The notes under the pieces: generated by a model
What the model was told of the DNA's origin: nothing
The model's input: only the letters and a program-made list of their open reading frames with translations
The model's database searches: none
Source: Pseudonocardia phyllosphaerae
GTDB lineage: Bacteria > Actinomycetota > Actinomycetes > Mycobacteriales > Pseudonocardiaceae
Direction: 5' to 3'
Assembly: GCF_046546475.1 (NCBI RefSeq)
Contig: NZ_JBKGXS010000002.1
Span: forward strand, 372,001-436,000
Length of the DNA stretch: 64,000 nt
Shown here: positions 25,586 to 33,936 of the stretch, one piece after another
How positions within the stretch are numbered: position 1 is the first letter of the stretch
Layout of the letters: each line of letters starts with the position of its first letter
Program-made: the position numbers and the translations under genes

Positions 25586-25591
25586 GAACGG

Positions 25592-26419
25592 GTGCAGGTC
25601 GTCGCCACGCTCAGTCTCAAGGGCGGCGTCGGCAAGACCACCGTCGCACTCGGTCTCGCCGGCGCAGCGCTGCGACACAACGTGTCCACACTCGTGGTCG
25701 ATCTCGACCCGCAGGCGAACGCGACGACCGCGCTCGACCCGGAGCCCACCACCGCGACCGTCGCCGACGTCCTCGACGACCCGCGACGCCCGGTCGTCGA
25801 GCGGGCCATCGCCCGTTCGGCCTGGGGCGATGGGCTCGACGTGCTCGTCGGTGCGGAGCAGACCGAGCGGCACAACCACCCCGATCCCGGCGCTGCCCAG
25901 CTGCACCGCCTCGACCGGGCGCTGCAGCGGATGGCAGGCGAGCTCCTCGCCGACGACGAACCCGCCGGCGACTTCCCCACCGACCGCTACCGGCTGGTGA
26001 TCATCGACTGCCCGCCGTCGCTGGGACAGCTCACGCGCAGCGCGCTGTCGGCCGCGGACCGGGCGATCCTGGTGACCGACCCGACGATGTTCTCGGTGTC
26101 GGGGGTCCAGCGGGCGTTCGACGCGGTGCAGACCGAGCGGGAGCGCTCCAACGACCGGCTGCAGCCGCTGGGTGTGCTGGTGAACCGGGTCCGCCCGCGC
26201 AACACCGAGCACGACTTCCGGATCGCCGAGCTCCGCGAGCTGTTCGGGCCGCTGGTGTTCAACAGCGTGCTGCCCGACCGGTCGGCGGTGCAGCAGGCCC
26301 AGGGCGCCTGCCTGCCGATCCAGGCCTGGGACACCCCCGGCGCACGGGAGATCTCCGCGGTCTTCACCTCCCTGCTCGGACGCGTGCTGCGCAGCACCCG
26401 CACGGTTCCCTCCGCCTGA
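25592..26419 (+). CDS. Orphan ParA/MinD-family ATPase
   Basis: 275-residue P-loop ATPase. The deviant Walker A is SLKGGVGKTTVALGLA, motif A' VVDLDPQANATTALDP, Walker B VIIDCPPSLGQLTRSAL. No ParB gene or centromere-like repeats are nearby, and this is not the chromosomal parAB locus, which normally sits near the origin. It could position some other cargo, perhaps a protein or wall machine. It converges on the HEPN gene with a 38-bp gap. Confidence 0.85.
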   Translation: MQVVATLSLKGGVGKTTVALGLAGAALRHNVSTLVVDLDPQANATTALDPEPTTATVADVLDDPRRPVVERAIARSAWGDGLDVLVGAEQTERHNHPDPGAAQLHRLDRALQRMAGELLADDEPAGDFPTDRYRLVIIDCPPSLGQLTRSALSAADRAILVTDPTMFSVSGVQRAFDAVQTERERSNDRLQPLGVLVNRVRPRNTEHDFRIAELRELFGPLVFNSVLPDRSAVQQAQGACLPIQAWDTPGAREISAVFTSLLGRVLRSTRTVPSA

Positions 26420-26457
26420 CCCCCGGTCACCGGCACACCGCCCGGCGCCGGGCCGGC

Positions 26458-27057
26458 TCAGCGCGGCAGCAGTTCCTGGACCCGCCGGACGAACAGCTCG
26501 GACCGGTGCAACAGCTCGTCCGCCGTGTCCCGGTCCACCAGCCGCTCGATGCCGGCCTCGACGGCGGTGCGCGTGCGCGAGCAGGACGCGAAGAACGCCG
26601 CCCACTCCGCCAGCTCCGGCTCGGCCTCGGTGAGGCGGTGCCAGACGTCGCGCGGCTCCCCGCGGCGCGGACGTGCCCGGGGCCGCAGCGCCAGCGCCGC
26701 CGCCCCGCCCCGCAGCGCGGCCAGGTAGGCGAGCGGGTACCGGCGCGCCGGCTCGGTCGCGTGGTGGGCGTCGGTGAGCAGCCCGGCCGCCTCGCGGAGC
26801 AGCGACAGCGCCTCCCGCGACGCCGGCACCCCGGCCGCGTCGGGACGCGGAGCCGGGCGCGCACCACCTCCGCCCGGGCGGCGACCCGGACCACGGGCCG
26901 GGCGCCGCCGCCCGGCGTCCTCCGCCGGCTGCGGCTCCCGGCCCTGGGCCTGCCGGACGGGCAGGCACTCCCGGGGCACCGCCGGGACACCACTGCCCCG
27001 CGGCGCCGGCACCCACAGGTCGAGCTGCATGGGGTCGGACCGTGTCGTCGTCCGCAT
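26458..27057 (-). CDS. SAV_6107-type HEPN domain protein
   Basis: 199 residues. The N-terminal third is Pro/Arg/Gly-rich (MRTTTRSDPMQLDLW onward); the C-terminal ~120 residues form an all-alpha domain (LREAAGLLTDAHHATEPARRYPLAYLAALRGGAAAL) that I read as the HEPN-like SAV_6107 family. ATG 27057 follows GGGAGGTG. It is the second gene after DUF6504 (29-bp gap), so both should respond to the LexA boxes upstream. HEPN proteins are often RNases or toxin partners, but no catalytic RxxxxH motif stands out. Confidence 0.7.
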   Translation of the reverse strand: MRTTTRSDPMQLDLWVPAPRGSGVPAVPRECLPVRQAQGREPQPAEDAGRRRPARGPGRRPGGGGARPAPRPDAAGVPASREALSLLREAAGLLTDAHHATEPARRYPLAYLAALRGGAAALALRPRARPRRGEPRDVWHRLTEAEPELAEWAAFFASCSRTRTAVEAGIERLVDRDTADELLHRSELFVRRVQELLPR

Positions 27058-27086
27058 CGCGCACCTCCCTCTCGCTCCGCGCCCGT

Positions 27087-27410
27087 TCACTCCGCCGCCC
27101 GCACCAGGTCCCAGACCCCGGGCCCGGCGCGCATCCGCAGCACCACCTCGCGGGGCGGCTCGTGCGGCTCCTCCACCGACCGCGCCAGTACCCGCCAGCA
27201 GCTCAGCCGGTCCCCGCCCACCGGCATCGGCGACGGGAACGGCCACGGCGACTCCTCGATCCACTGGTCCCGCACCCCGGTGACCAGGTAGCGCTCACCC
27301 CGCCGCGTCGGCCGCCGCTGGAACTCGACGGGCTCGCCGTTCTGCCAGCGGACGTCGATCGCCGCCGGATGCCGTGCCCCGAACAGTCGGGAGAAGCCCA
27401 CTGTGACCAC
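27087..27410 (-). CDS. DUF6504-like protein, probably SOS-regulated
   Basis: 107 residues starting VVTVGFSRLFGARHP. The core RRGERYLVTGVRDQWIEESPW and CWRVLARSVEEPHEPPREVVLRMRA looks like the small beta-rich DUF6504 family, assigned from memory with moderate confidence. GTG 27410 follows GGGAAGGGAC. Two LexA-type palindromes lie about 100-145 bp upstream. The family function is unknown; DNA-damage control would be consistent with a repair or translesion accessory role. Confidence 0.65.
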   Translation of the reverse strand: MVTVGFSRLFGARHPAAIDVRWQNGEPVEFQRRPTRRGERYLVTGVRDQWIEESPWPFPSPMPVGGDRLSCWRVLARSVEEPHEPPREVVLRMRAGPGVWDLVRAAE

Positions 27411-27511
27411 GTCCCTTCCCGGTGACCGGGCCCTCGGCTCCCGCTCACCGCCCTCGCCGGACGCCCGGCCACGGGGTGCTTCCCCCACCCCGCGGGCCGG
27501 ACGACCGCCCG

Positions 27512-27527
27512 TCGAACGCGCGTTCGA
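27512..27527. promoter_or_regulatory. LexA-type SOS box 1
   Basis: TCGAACGCGCGTTCGA is a perfect palindrome matching the actinobacterial/Gram-positive SOS consensus CGAAC-N4-GTTCG. It lies in the gap between divergent DUF6504 and GNAT genes. Confidence 0.85.
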
Positions 27528-27536
27528 CGTATCAAG

Positions 27537-27552
27537 TAGAACGCGCGTTCGA
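27537..27552. promoter_or_regulatory. LexA-type SOS box 2
   Basis: TAGAACGCGCGTTCGA differs from box 1 at one position. Centres are 25 bp apart. Two boxes would give tight repression of one or both divergent genes. Confidence 0.8.
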
Positions 27553-27664
27553 CCTCCCGTCAAGTCGCCGTTCGGACGCAGCCCGGGCCACACCGGGGAC
27601 CGCGTCGTGATGTGATGGGGGGTATGGAGCCGCCGCACCGGGGACGCACGACCCGGGTGGCGTC

Positions 27665-28288
27665 GTGACCGCGGCGCCGCCCCAGCCGCGGCTGGTCTCG
27701 TTGAGCCGCACGGACTTCGCGGACCGACTGACCGAGGCGATCGACGTCTACGTCACCGCCATGGACTACCCCCGCTCGACCGCCCGGCAGCGTCGCTCGC
27801 TCTGGCTGGAGCACTCCTACCGCCCGGGCTGGCGCGCGGTCGGCTGGATCGACGGCCGGGACCGGCTCGTCGGCATCGGCTACGGCTACTGGGGCGGTCC
27901 CGGGCAGTGGTGGTTCGAGGAGGTCCGCCGCGGCGTCCGGCAGCGTCGCGGTGAGCCGGGCACCGGGCACGCCGACTGGCTCACCGACTACTTCGAGCTC
28001 ACCGAGCTGCACGTCCACCCGCAGGCTCAGGGTTCCGGGCTCGGGGAGGGCCTGCTGCGCGCCCTGGCCGCGGACGCCGACCGGTCCCGCATGCTGCTCT
28101 CCACCCCCGAGTACGCCCCCGGCCCACCCGGCCGGGCGTGGCGCCTCTACCGCCGGACCGGGTTCTCCGACGTCCTGCGCGACCACCTGTTCACCGGCGA
28201 TCCGCGCCCGTTCGCGGTGCTCGGCCGGGAGCTCCCGCTCGCACCACCGGGCGGCGCACCGGATCACCCGACACACACCCGCGCGTGA
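27665..28288 (+). CDS. GNAT-family N-acetyltransferase (Rv2170 position)
   Basis: 207 residues with the GNAT acetyl-CoA motif A ELHVHPQAQGSGLGEGLLRAL (Q-x-x-G-x-G) and a typical C-terminal RLYRRTGFSDV. The gene lies 29 bp before lppM, as Rv2170 does before lppM in M. tuberculosis. GTG 27665 is the first good start. The acceptor substrate is unknown. The LexA boxes upstream could also affect it. Confidence 0.88.
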   Translation: MTAAPPQPRLVSLSRTDFADRLTEAIDVYVTAMDYPRSTARQRRSLWLEHSYRPGWRAVGWIDGRDRLVGIGYGYWGGPGQWWFEEVRRGVRQRRGEPGTGHADWLTDYFELTELHVHPQAQGSGLGEGLLRALAADADRSRMLLSTPEYAPGPPGRAWRLYRRTGFSDVLRDHLFTGDPRPFAVLGRELPLAPPGGAPDHPTHTRA

Positions 28289-28317
28289 GGACGGCGTCGT
28301 CGGTGCCGGGTGGCACG

Positions 28318-29034
28318 ATGACCGCCATGCCGCTCCCCCGCACCGACGCAGCAGTCCCCGCACCCCCGGGAACCGCACGCCCGGCAGCGGCCCGCCGCGC
28401 GCGGGCCGTCGTGCTGCTCGTCGTGCTCGCCCTGGTCACCCTGACCGGCTGCACCCGCGCCCAGGTGGCACTGGCCGTGCAGCCCGACGACACGGTGGAC
28501 GGCACCGTCACCGTCGCCACCCCGGACGGTGCACCGGGCGGCAAGGGCCCGCAGCTGACGGTGCCCGAGGACCTGCAGAGCCAGGTCGACGTGAGCTCCT
28601 ACGACCAGGACGGCTACGTCGGCTCCACCGCGAGCTTCTCCGGCCTGAGCTTCGCCGAGGTCAGCAAGCTCAACGCACTCGGCGGGTCGGCGGCCGGCCG
28701 GGCGAACATGGAGATGCGCCGCGTCGGCGAGCGGATCCTGGTCCAGGGCCGCGCGGACCTCACGACGATGCCGGTGGACAAGGCCGACGTCCGGCTCGCG
28801 ATCAGCTTCCCCGGCGAGGTCGTCGGTACCGACGGCGAGGCCGAGGGCGGCACCGTGAGCTGGAACTTCAGCCCCGGCAAGGTCAGTCAGTTCAACGCGC
28901 AGGTGGTCGCGACCGACCCGCACGCGCCGTCGGTGCTCGGCTGGACGCTGCTGCTGGTCCTGCTGGTGCTGGTCGCGGCAGGCGCCGCGGTGTTCCTGGC
29001 CCGCCGCGACCGGAACCCGCCGGTCCACTCCTGA
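28318..29034 (+). CDS. lppM: LppM-like lipoprotein
   Basis: 238 residues: a basic N-terminus, a hydrophobic signal (AVVLLVVLALVTLTGC) ending in the lipobox LTGC, a beta-rich extracytoplasmic domain, a C-terminal helix (VLGWTLLLVLLVLVAAGAAVFLA) and a short basic tail. This lipobox-plus-tail-anchor layout matches mycobacterial LppM (Rv2171), which affects phagosome interaction there. ATG 28318 is used; ATG 28327 is possible. A strong terminator follows at 29050. Confidence 0.85.
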   Translation: MTAMPLPRTDAAVPAPPGTARPAAARRARAVVLLVVLALVTLTGCTRAQVALAVQPDDTVDGTVTVATPDGAPGGKGPQLTVPEDLQSQVDVSSYDQDGYVGSTASFSGLSFAEVSKLNALGGSAAGRANMEMRRVGERILVQGRADLTTMPVDKADVRLAISFPGEVVGTDGEAEGGTVSWNFSPGKVSQFNAQVVATDPHAPSVLGWTLLLVLLVLVAAGAAVFLARRDRNPPVHS

Positions 29035-29049
29035 GCCGCACCCTCACGA

Positions 29050-29094
29050 ACGACGGCGGCGGGTCCGGGGAGATCCAGGGCCCGCCGCCGTCGT
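29050..29094. terminator. Bidirectional terminator between lppM and metF
   Basis: Perfect 14-bp arms at 29050-29063 (ACGACGGCGGCGGG) and 29081-29094, extendable inward by three pairs, lie between the convergent lppM and metF stops. Confidence 0.85.
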
Positions 29095-29118
29095 CGGGTC
29101 AGCTGGTCCTGCGGTGGG

Positions 29119-30048
29119 TCAGCGTGCCCCGGCCGGCACCGCCGCGGACTCGCCGCGGTGCGCGGCCAGGCCGAGCCGCTCGACCAGCTCGGTCGTCGCC
29201 GTCGACCGGTTGAGCGAGTAGAAGTGGATCCCCGGGACGCCCTCGGCGAGCAGTCGCTCGCACAGCTCCCCGGTGACCTCCATACCCGCGGCCCGGAAGG
29301 ACTTGGCGTCCCCGGTGTAGGGCTCGAGGCGCTTCACCAGGTCCTCCGGCAGCGGCGAGCCGGACAGCTCGGGCCCCTTGTGGAAGGTCTTCTCCGAGGT
29401 CAGCGGCATGATGCCCGGGATGACGGGCTGGTCGAACCCGGCCGCGGCGACCCGGTCGCGCAGCCGCAGGAACCCGTCGGGCTCGAGGAACAGCTGGGTC
29501 ACCGCGAACTCGGCGCCTGCCCGGAACTTCCCGACCAGGCGCTCGGTGTCGGACTCGAGGTCGGCCGAGCGCGGGTGGCCGTAGGGGAACGCGGCCACGC
29601 CCACGCAGAACGGGCCGGAACGCTTGATCAGCGTCACGAGCTCGTCGGCGTACTCGAGGCCCTCGGGGTGCTTCACCCACTCGCCGAGCGGGTCCCCCGG
29701 CGGGTCGCCGCGCAGCGCCATGATGTTGCGCACACCGGCTGCCGCGAGGGAGCCGATGACGTGTCGCAGCTCGTCGGTCGAGTGCGACACCGCGGTCAGG
29801 TGGGCCATCGAGCACAGGGTGGTGTCGGTGGCGATCCGCTCGACGGTGCGCACGGTGCGGTCACGGCTCGAGCCGCCCGCCCCGTAGGTCACCGACACGT
29901 ACGCGGGGTCGAGAATCTCCAGGCGGCGGATGGCCCGCCAAAGGTCCGCCTCGCCCTGATCGTCCTTCGGCGGGAAGAACTCGACCGCGAAGAACGGGCG
30001 CTCGACACTGATCCTTTCGGTCACCGTGGATGCAGAAGTCGTCGTCAC
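29119..30048 (-). CDS. metF: Methylenetetrahydrofolate reductase
   Basis: FAD enzyme reducing 5,10-methylene-THF to 5-methyl-THF for methionine synthesis. The 309-residue TIM barrel shows FFAVEFFPPKDDQGEADLW, VSVTYGAGGSSRDRTV, MALRGDPPGD and the C-terminal GIHFYSLNRSTAT. GTG 30048 is preceded at 7 nt by TAGGGT, so the mRNA is probably leaderless. It diverges from the prenyltransferase gene by 87 bp, as in Rv2172c-Rv2173. Confidence 0.95.
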   Translation of the reverse strand: MTTTSASTVTERISVERPFFAVEFFPPKDDQGEADLWRAIRRLEILDPAYVSVTYGAGGSSRDRTVRTVERIATDTTLCSMAHLTAVSHSTDELRHVIGSLAAAGVRNIMALRGDPPGDPLGEWVKHPEGLEYADELVTLIKRSGPFCVGVAAFPYGHPRSADLESDTERLVGKFRAGAEFAVTQLFLEPDGFLRLRDRVAAAGFDQPVIPGIMPLTSEKTFHKGPELSGSPLPEDLVKRLEPYTGDAKSFRAAGMEVTGELCERLLAEGVPGIHFYSLNRSTATTELVERLGLAAHRGESAAVPAGAR

Positions 30049-30055
30049 GAAGGGG

Positions 30056-30061
30056 ACCCTA
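30056..30061 (-). promoter_or_regulatory. -10 TAGGGT for metF
   Basis: Minus-strand TAGGGT ends 7 nt before GTG 30048, giving a leaderless transcript. Confidence 0.6.
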
Positions 30062-30123
30062 CGTGGCCGGACGCCGGGATGGGACCCCACGGTGGACCGC
30101 AGGCGGGGCCCGGTGACCCCGGA

Positions 30124-30129
30124 TAGCCT
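30124..30129 (+). promoter_or_regulatory. -10 TAGCCT for the idsA-crtI-crtB operon
   Basis: TAGCCT ends 6 nt before GTG 30136, giving a leaderless transcript; it diverges from the metF promoter. Confidence 0.6.
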
Positions 30130-30135
30130 GGGGCC

Positions 30136-31305
30136 GTGGCCGATCCCACCCAGCACGACAGCGCCCCCGGTCCGTACGGGAACGCCGGTTACGGCCCGGC
30201 CGGAGCGGAGCCCGCCGCGCCGACCCCGTTCGACGACGACCTCCCCCAGCACGTCCAGCGGATCCTCGCCGGCTACCTGGAGCAGCGCCGCGAGGACGTC
30301 GTCGCCGTCGACCCGTCGGTCGGGCAGGCCGCGGAGGCGCTCGCCGCGTTCGTCCTGAACGGTGGCAAGCGGCTGCGGCCCACGTTCGCCTGGTGGGGCT
30401 GGCGCGGCGCGGGCGGCGACCCGTCGTCGCCGGACGCGGCCGGGGTGCTGACCGCGATCTCCTCGCTGGAGCTGATCCAGGCCTGCGCCCTGGTGCACGA
30501 CGACCTGATGGACGCCTCGTCGACCCGGCGCGGCCGGCCGACGGTGCACGTCGACTTCGCCGGGCGGCACGCCGAGCGCGGCTGGTCGGGCCCGCCGTCG
30601 CGGTTCGGGGCGGCCGTGGCGATCCTGGTGGGCGACATGGCCCAGGTGTGGGCCGACGACATGTTCCACTCCGCCCCGCTGCCCGCGGGCGCGCACGACC
30701 GGGCCGCCCCGGCGTGGCGCGGGATGCGCACCGAGGTACTGGCCGGGCAGTTCCTCGACGTCGCCACCCAGGCCTCCGGCGACCCGGGCGAGCAGGCCGC
30801 GCTGCGGATCGACCGGTTCAAGACCGCCGCCTACACCGTGGAGCGGCCGCTGCACCTGGGCGCCGCGATCGCCGGGGCCGGGCCGGACCTGGTCACGGGC
30901 TACCGCCGCTACGGCGCGGACATCGGCATCGCCTTCCAGCTGCGCGACGACCTGCTCGGTGTGTTCGGTGACCCGCGGGTCACCGGCAAGCCCGCCGGGG
31001 ACGACCTGCGGGAGGGCAAGCGGACGCTGCTCGTCGCCGTCGCGCTGCAGGAGGCGCAGCGCCGCGGTGACCGGGCGTCCTACGACCTGGTCACCGGCGC
31101 GCTGGGCGACCCGGGCCTCGACGACGCCGCGATCGAGCGGGTCCGCTCGGCGCTGGCCGGGCTGGGCGGGGTCGACGAGGTGGAACGCCGGATCGCCGCG
31201 CTGACCGGGTCGGCGCTGGACGCCCTGGACTCCTCGCCGGTGGCCGAACCGGGGCGGACCCGGCTGTTCGAGCTGGCCGAGCAGGCCACCCGGCGTACCT
31301 GGTGA
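30136..31305 (+). CDS. idsA: Polyprenyl (geranylgeranyl) diphosphate synthase
   Basis: 389-residue trans-prenyltransferase condensing IPP onto allylic diphosphates. The first Asp-rich motif is VHDDLMDASSTRRGRPTVH and the second FQLRDDLLGVFGD; GGKRLRPTFAWW precedes them. An N-terminal Pro/Gly-rich extension of about 35 residues is added. It overlaps crtI by 4 bp, so in this strain it probably supplies GGPP for carotenoids as well as other lipids. It is positionally Rv2173 (idsA2). Confidence 0.93.
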   Translation: MADPTQHDSAPGPYGNAGYGPAGAEPAAPTPFDDDLPQHVQRILAGYLEQRREDVVAVDPSVGQAAEALAAFVLNGGKRLRPTFAWWGWRGAGGDPSSPDAAGVLTAISSLELIQACALVHDDLMDASSTRRGRPTVHVDFAGRHAERGWSGPPSRFGAAVAILVGDMAQVWADDMFHSAPLPAGAHDRAAPAWRGMRTEVLAGQFLDVATQASGDPGEQAALRIDRFKTAAYTVERPLHLGAAIAGAGPDLVTGYRRYGADIGIAFQLRDDLLGVFGDPRVTGKPAGDDLREGKRTLLVAVALQEAQRRGDRASYDLVTGALGDPGLDDAAIERVRSALAGLGGVDEVERRIAALTGSALDALDSSPVAEPGRTRLFELAEQATRRTW

Positions 31306-32861
31306 GGCACGTACCGGGGCGGACCGACCACGTCGTCGTGGTGGGCGCGGGGCTGGCCGGGCTGTCGACGGCGCTGCACCTGCTCGGCGCGGGCCGGCGG
31401 GTGACGCTGGTGGAGCGCGACGCGTTCCCGGGCGGCCGCGCCGGGCGGGCCGACGTCACCGACGCGCACGGCACCTACCTGCTCGACACGGGCCCGACGG
31501 TGCTGACGATGCCGGACCTGCTCGAGGAGGCGTTCGCCGCGGCGGGCACCCGGATGGCGGACCGGCTCGACCTGGTGCGGCTCGACCCGGCGTACCGGGC
31601 GGAGTTCGCCGACGGTTCCGCGATCTCGGTGCACACCGACGCGGCGGCGATGGAGCAGGAGGTCCGCGACGTCTGCGGGCCGGACTCCGCGGCCGGGTAC
31701 CGGCGGCTGCGGGAGTGGCTGACGGCCTTGTACCGCACCGAGATCGACGGATTCATCGGCGGCAACGCCGACTCCCCGCTGTCGCTGCTCGGCCCGGACC
31801 TGGCGCGGCTGGCCGCGCTGGGCGGTTTCGGCCGGCTGGGTCCGAGGATCGCGAAGCTGCTGCCCGACGAGCGGCTGCGGCGGATCTTCTCCTTCCAGTC
31901 GCTCTACGCCGGTGTCGCCCCGGCCGACGCGCTGGGCGCCTACGGCGTGATCGCCTACATGGACACCGTCGCGGGCGTGTACTTCCCGCGCGGCGGGATG
32001 CGCGCCCTCGGTGACGCGCTGGCCGGGGCCGCCGTCGACGCCGGGGCGGAGCTGCTGCTCGGCCGTACGGTGACCGGTCTGGAGCGTTCCGGGGACCGGG
32101 TGACCGCGGTGCGCCACACCGGATCCGACGGGACCGAGGGCCGGGTCGCGTGCGACGCCGTCGTGCTCACCGCCGAGCTGCCCGCCGCCTACGACCTGCT
32201 CGGCGGGGCGCCGCGCCGGCCGGTACCGCTGCGGTGGTCGCCATCGGCGGTCGTGGTGCAGGCGGGGCTGCCCGAGCCCGGTCCGGACGCGCCGTCGCGG
32301 CACCACCACACGATCTCCTTCGGGGCCGCGTGGGAGCGGACGTTCCGCGAGATCGTCGACGACGGCCGGCTGATGTCCGACCCGTCGTTGCTGGTCACGC
32401 GGCCGGGGCTGACCGAGCCGGGTGTGGCGCCCGCGGGGCGGGAGCTGGTGAGCGTGCTGGCGCCGTGCCCGAACACCGCGGTGTCGGACATCGACTGGGA
32501 CGCGGTCGGGCCGGCCTACGTCGAGGAGCTGCTCGGGGTCGTCGCCGACCGGGGGCTGCTCGACCCGCACGTCGTCGCCGCGGGCCCGAGCTGGACGCGG
32601 ACCTGGACGCCGGCGACGTGGGCGGCGCAGGGCATGGGCGCCGGGACGCCGTTCTCGCTCGCGCACACCCTCGCCCAGACCGGGCCGTTCCGGCCACGGA
32701 ACCTGGTGTCCGGTGTGGAGAACGCGGTGCTGGCCGGGTGCGGCACCACCCCGGGTGTCGGGATCCCGCCGGTGCTGATCTCCGGGCGGCTCGCCGCGGA
32801 GCGGGTCACCGGCACCCCCGCGCCGGTCAGCTCGTTCGCCCCGGTGGGTGCCCCACGGTGA
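31302..32861 (+). CDS. crtI: Phytoene desaturase
   Basis: 519-residue FAD oxidase/desaturase that introduces double bonds into phytoene. The N-terminal dinucleotide fold is HVVVVGAGLAGLSTALHLLG, and the CrtI C-terminal signature is PRNLVSGVENAVLAGCGTTPGVGIPPVLISGRLAAERV in overview (positions ~32700-32810). GTG 31302 and TGA 32861 overlap both neighbours by 4 bp. Number of desaturation steps cannot be told from sequence. Confidence 0.93.
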   Translation: MRHVPGRTDHVVVVGAGLAGLSTALHLLGAGRRVTLVERDAFPGGRAGRADVTDAHGTYLLDTGPTVLTMPDLLEEAFAAAGTRMADRLDLVRLDPAYRAEFADGSAISVHTDAAAMEQEVRDVCGPDSAAGYRRLREWLTALYRTEIDGFIGGNADSPLSLLGPDLARLAALGGFGRLGPRIAKLLPDERLRRIFSFQSLYAGVAPADALGAYGVIAYMDTVAGVYFPRGGMRALGDALAGAAVDAGAELLLGRTVTGLERSGDRVTAVRHTGSDGTEGRVACDAVVLTAELPAAYDLLGGAPRRPVPLRWSPSAVVVQAGLPEPGPDAPSRHHHTISFGAAWERTFREIVDDGRLMSDPSLLVTRPGLTEPGVAPAGRELVSVLAPCPNTAVSDIDWDAVGPAYVEELLGVVADRGLLDPHVVAAGPSWTRTWTPATWAAQGMGAGTPFSLAHTLAQTGPFRPRNLVSGVENAVLAGCGTTPGVGIPPVLISGRLAAERVTGTPAPVSSFAPVGAPR

Positions 32862-33892
32862 CGGCCGTGGGCACGGGCGCGGTGCCCGGTGCGCCGACCC
32901 GCGCCGAGGCCGCCGAGCTCGACGCGGCCGGGATCACCGACCCGGCGCTCCGGACGGCCTACGCGGCCTGCCGGAGGTTGCACGCCGCGCACGGCCGGAC
33001 GTACTACCTGGCGACGCGGCTGCTGCCGCCGGACCGGCGGATGGACATCCACGCGCTGTACGGCTTCGCCCGATACGCCGACGACATCGTCGACGAAGTC
33101 GACACCAGCAACACCCTCGACGAAGTCGACACCAGCAGCACAGTCGATGAAGCGGATGCCCGTGCCAATCCGCGGGCCGAGCTCGACGCGCTGGACTCCG
33201 AGCTCACCGACGCCCTCGCCGGGGCGTCTCCCCCGGGGCCGAGCCCGGTGGTCACCGCCGTTGCCGCGACCGCGCACCGGCACGGGCTGGACCCGCAGCT
33301 GTTCACGGACTTCATGGCGTCGATGCGGATGGACCTGACGGTCGAGGGCTACCGGACCGACGCCGAGCTGGGCCGCTACGTGCACGGCTCGGCGGCGGTG
33401 ATCGGGCTGCAGACGCTGCCGGTGCTGGGCACGGTCGTGCCGCGGACCGAGGCGGAGCCGCACGCGGCACTGCTGGGGGTGGCGTTCCAGATGACGAACT
33501 TCCTGCGCGACGTCGGCGAGGACCTCGACCGCGGCCGTGTGTACCTGCCCGCCGACGAGCTGGCCGCGTTCGGGGTGGACCGGGAGCTGCTGGCCTGGTG
33601 CCGGGCCCACGGGCGCGGGGACCGCCGGGTGCGCCGCGCGCTGGCGCACCTGTGCTCGCGGACCCGGGCCACCTACCGGCGCGCCGATCCGGGCATCCCG
33701 ATGCTGGAACCGGTGTCGCGGGCGTGCGTGGGTGCGGCGCGCGTCCTGTACTCGGAGATCCTCGACGAGATCGCCGACGCCGGTTACGACGCCGTGCTGC
33801 ACCGCCGCGTCGCCGTCCCGAACCGGCGGCGGCTCGCCGTCGCGCTGCCGGGGCTGGGGCGGGCGGTGGCGGCGCGGGTGGCCGGTCGCTGA
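32858..33892 (+). CDS. crtB: Phytoene synthase
   Basis: 344-residue squalene/phytoene synthase joining two GGPP molecules. The first Asp motif is GFARYADDIVDEVD and the second is TNFLRDVGEDLDRGRVYLP. Directly after the first motif lies a repeat-derived insert of about 20 residues (VDTSNTLDEVDTSSTVDEAD). GTG 32858 overlaps the crtI stop. It ends the three-gene carotenoid operon; no cyclase or glycosyltransferase follows, so lycopene-type products are a reasonable inference. Confidence 0.93.
   Translation: MTAVGTGAVPGAPTRAEAAELDAAGITDPALRTAYAACRRLHAAHGRTYYLATRLLPPDRRMDIHALYGFARYADDIVDEVDTSNTLDEVDTSSTVDEADARANPRAELDALDSELTDALAGASPPGPSPVVTAVAATAHRHGLDPQLFTDFMASMRMDLTVEGYRTDAELGRYVHGSAAVIGLQTLPVLGTVVPRTEAEPHAALLGVAFQMTNFLRDVGEDLDRGRVYLPADELAAFGVDRELLAWCRAHGRGDRRVRRALAHLCSRTRATYRRADPGIPMLEPVSRACVGAARVLYSEILDEIADAGYDAVLHRRVAVPNRRRLAVALPGLGRAVAARVAGR
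33089..33142 (+). repeat. 27-bp tandem duplication inside crtB
   Basis: Two 27-bp units (33089-33115, 33116-33142) with only a few differences, plus a decayed third, encode (V/L)DEVDTS(N/S)T. They sit just after the catalytic DDIVDE motif. Confidence 0.85.
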
Positions 33893-33936
33893 CGCCGGCT
33901 CAGGCCGGTGCCCGGTCCGGGACACACCCGCCCCAC

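Noticed and set aside
25592..26419. Chromosome-partition parAB locus
   Set aside because: No ParB gene or parS-like site nearby, and the surrounding genes belong to the dcw-side region.
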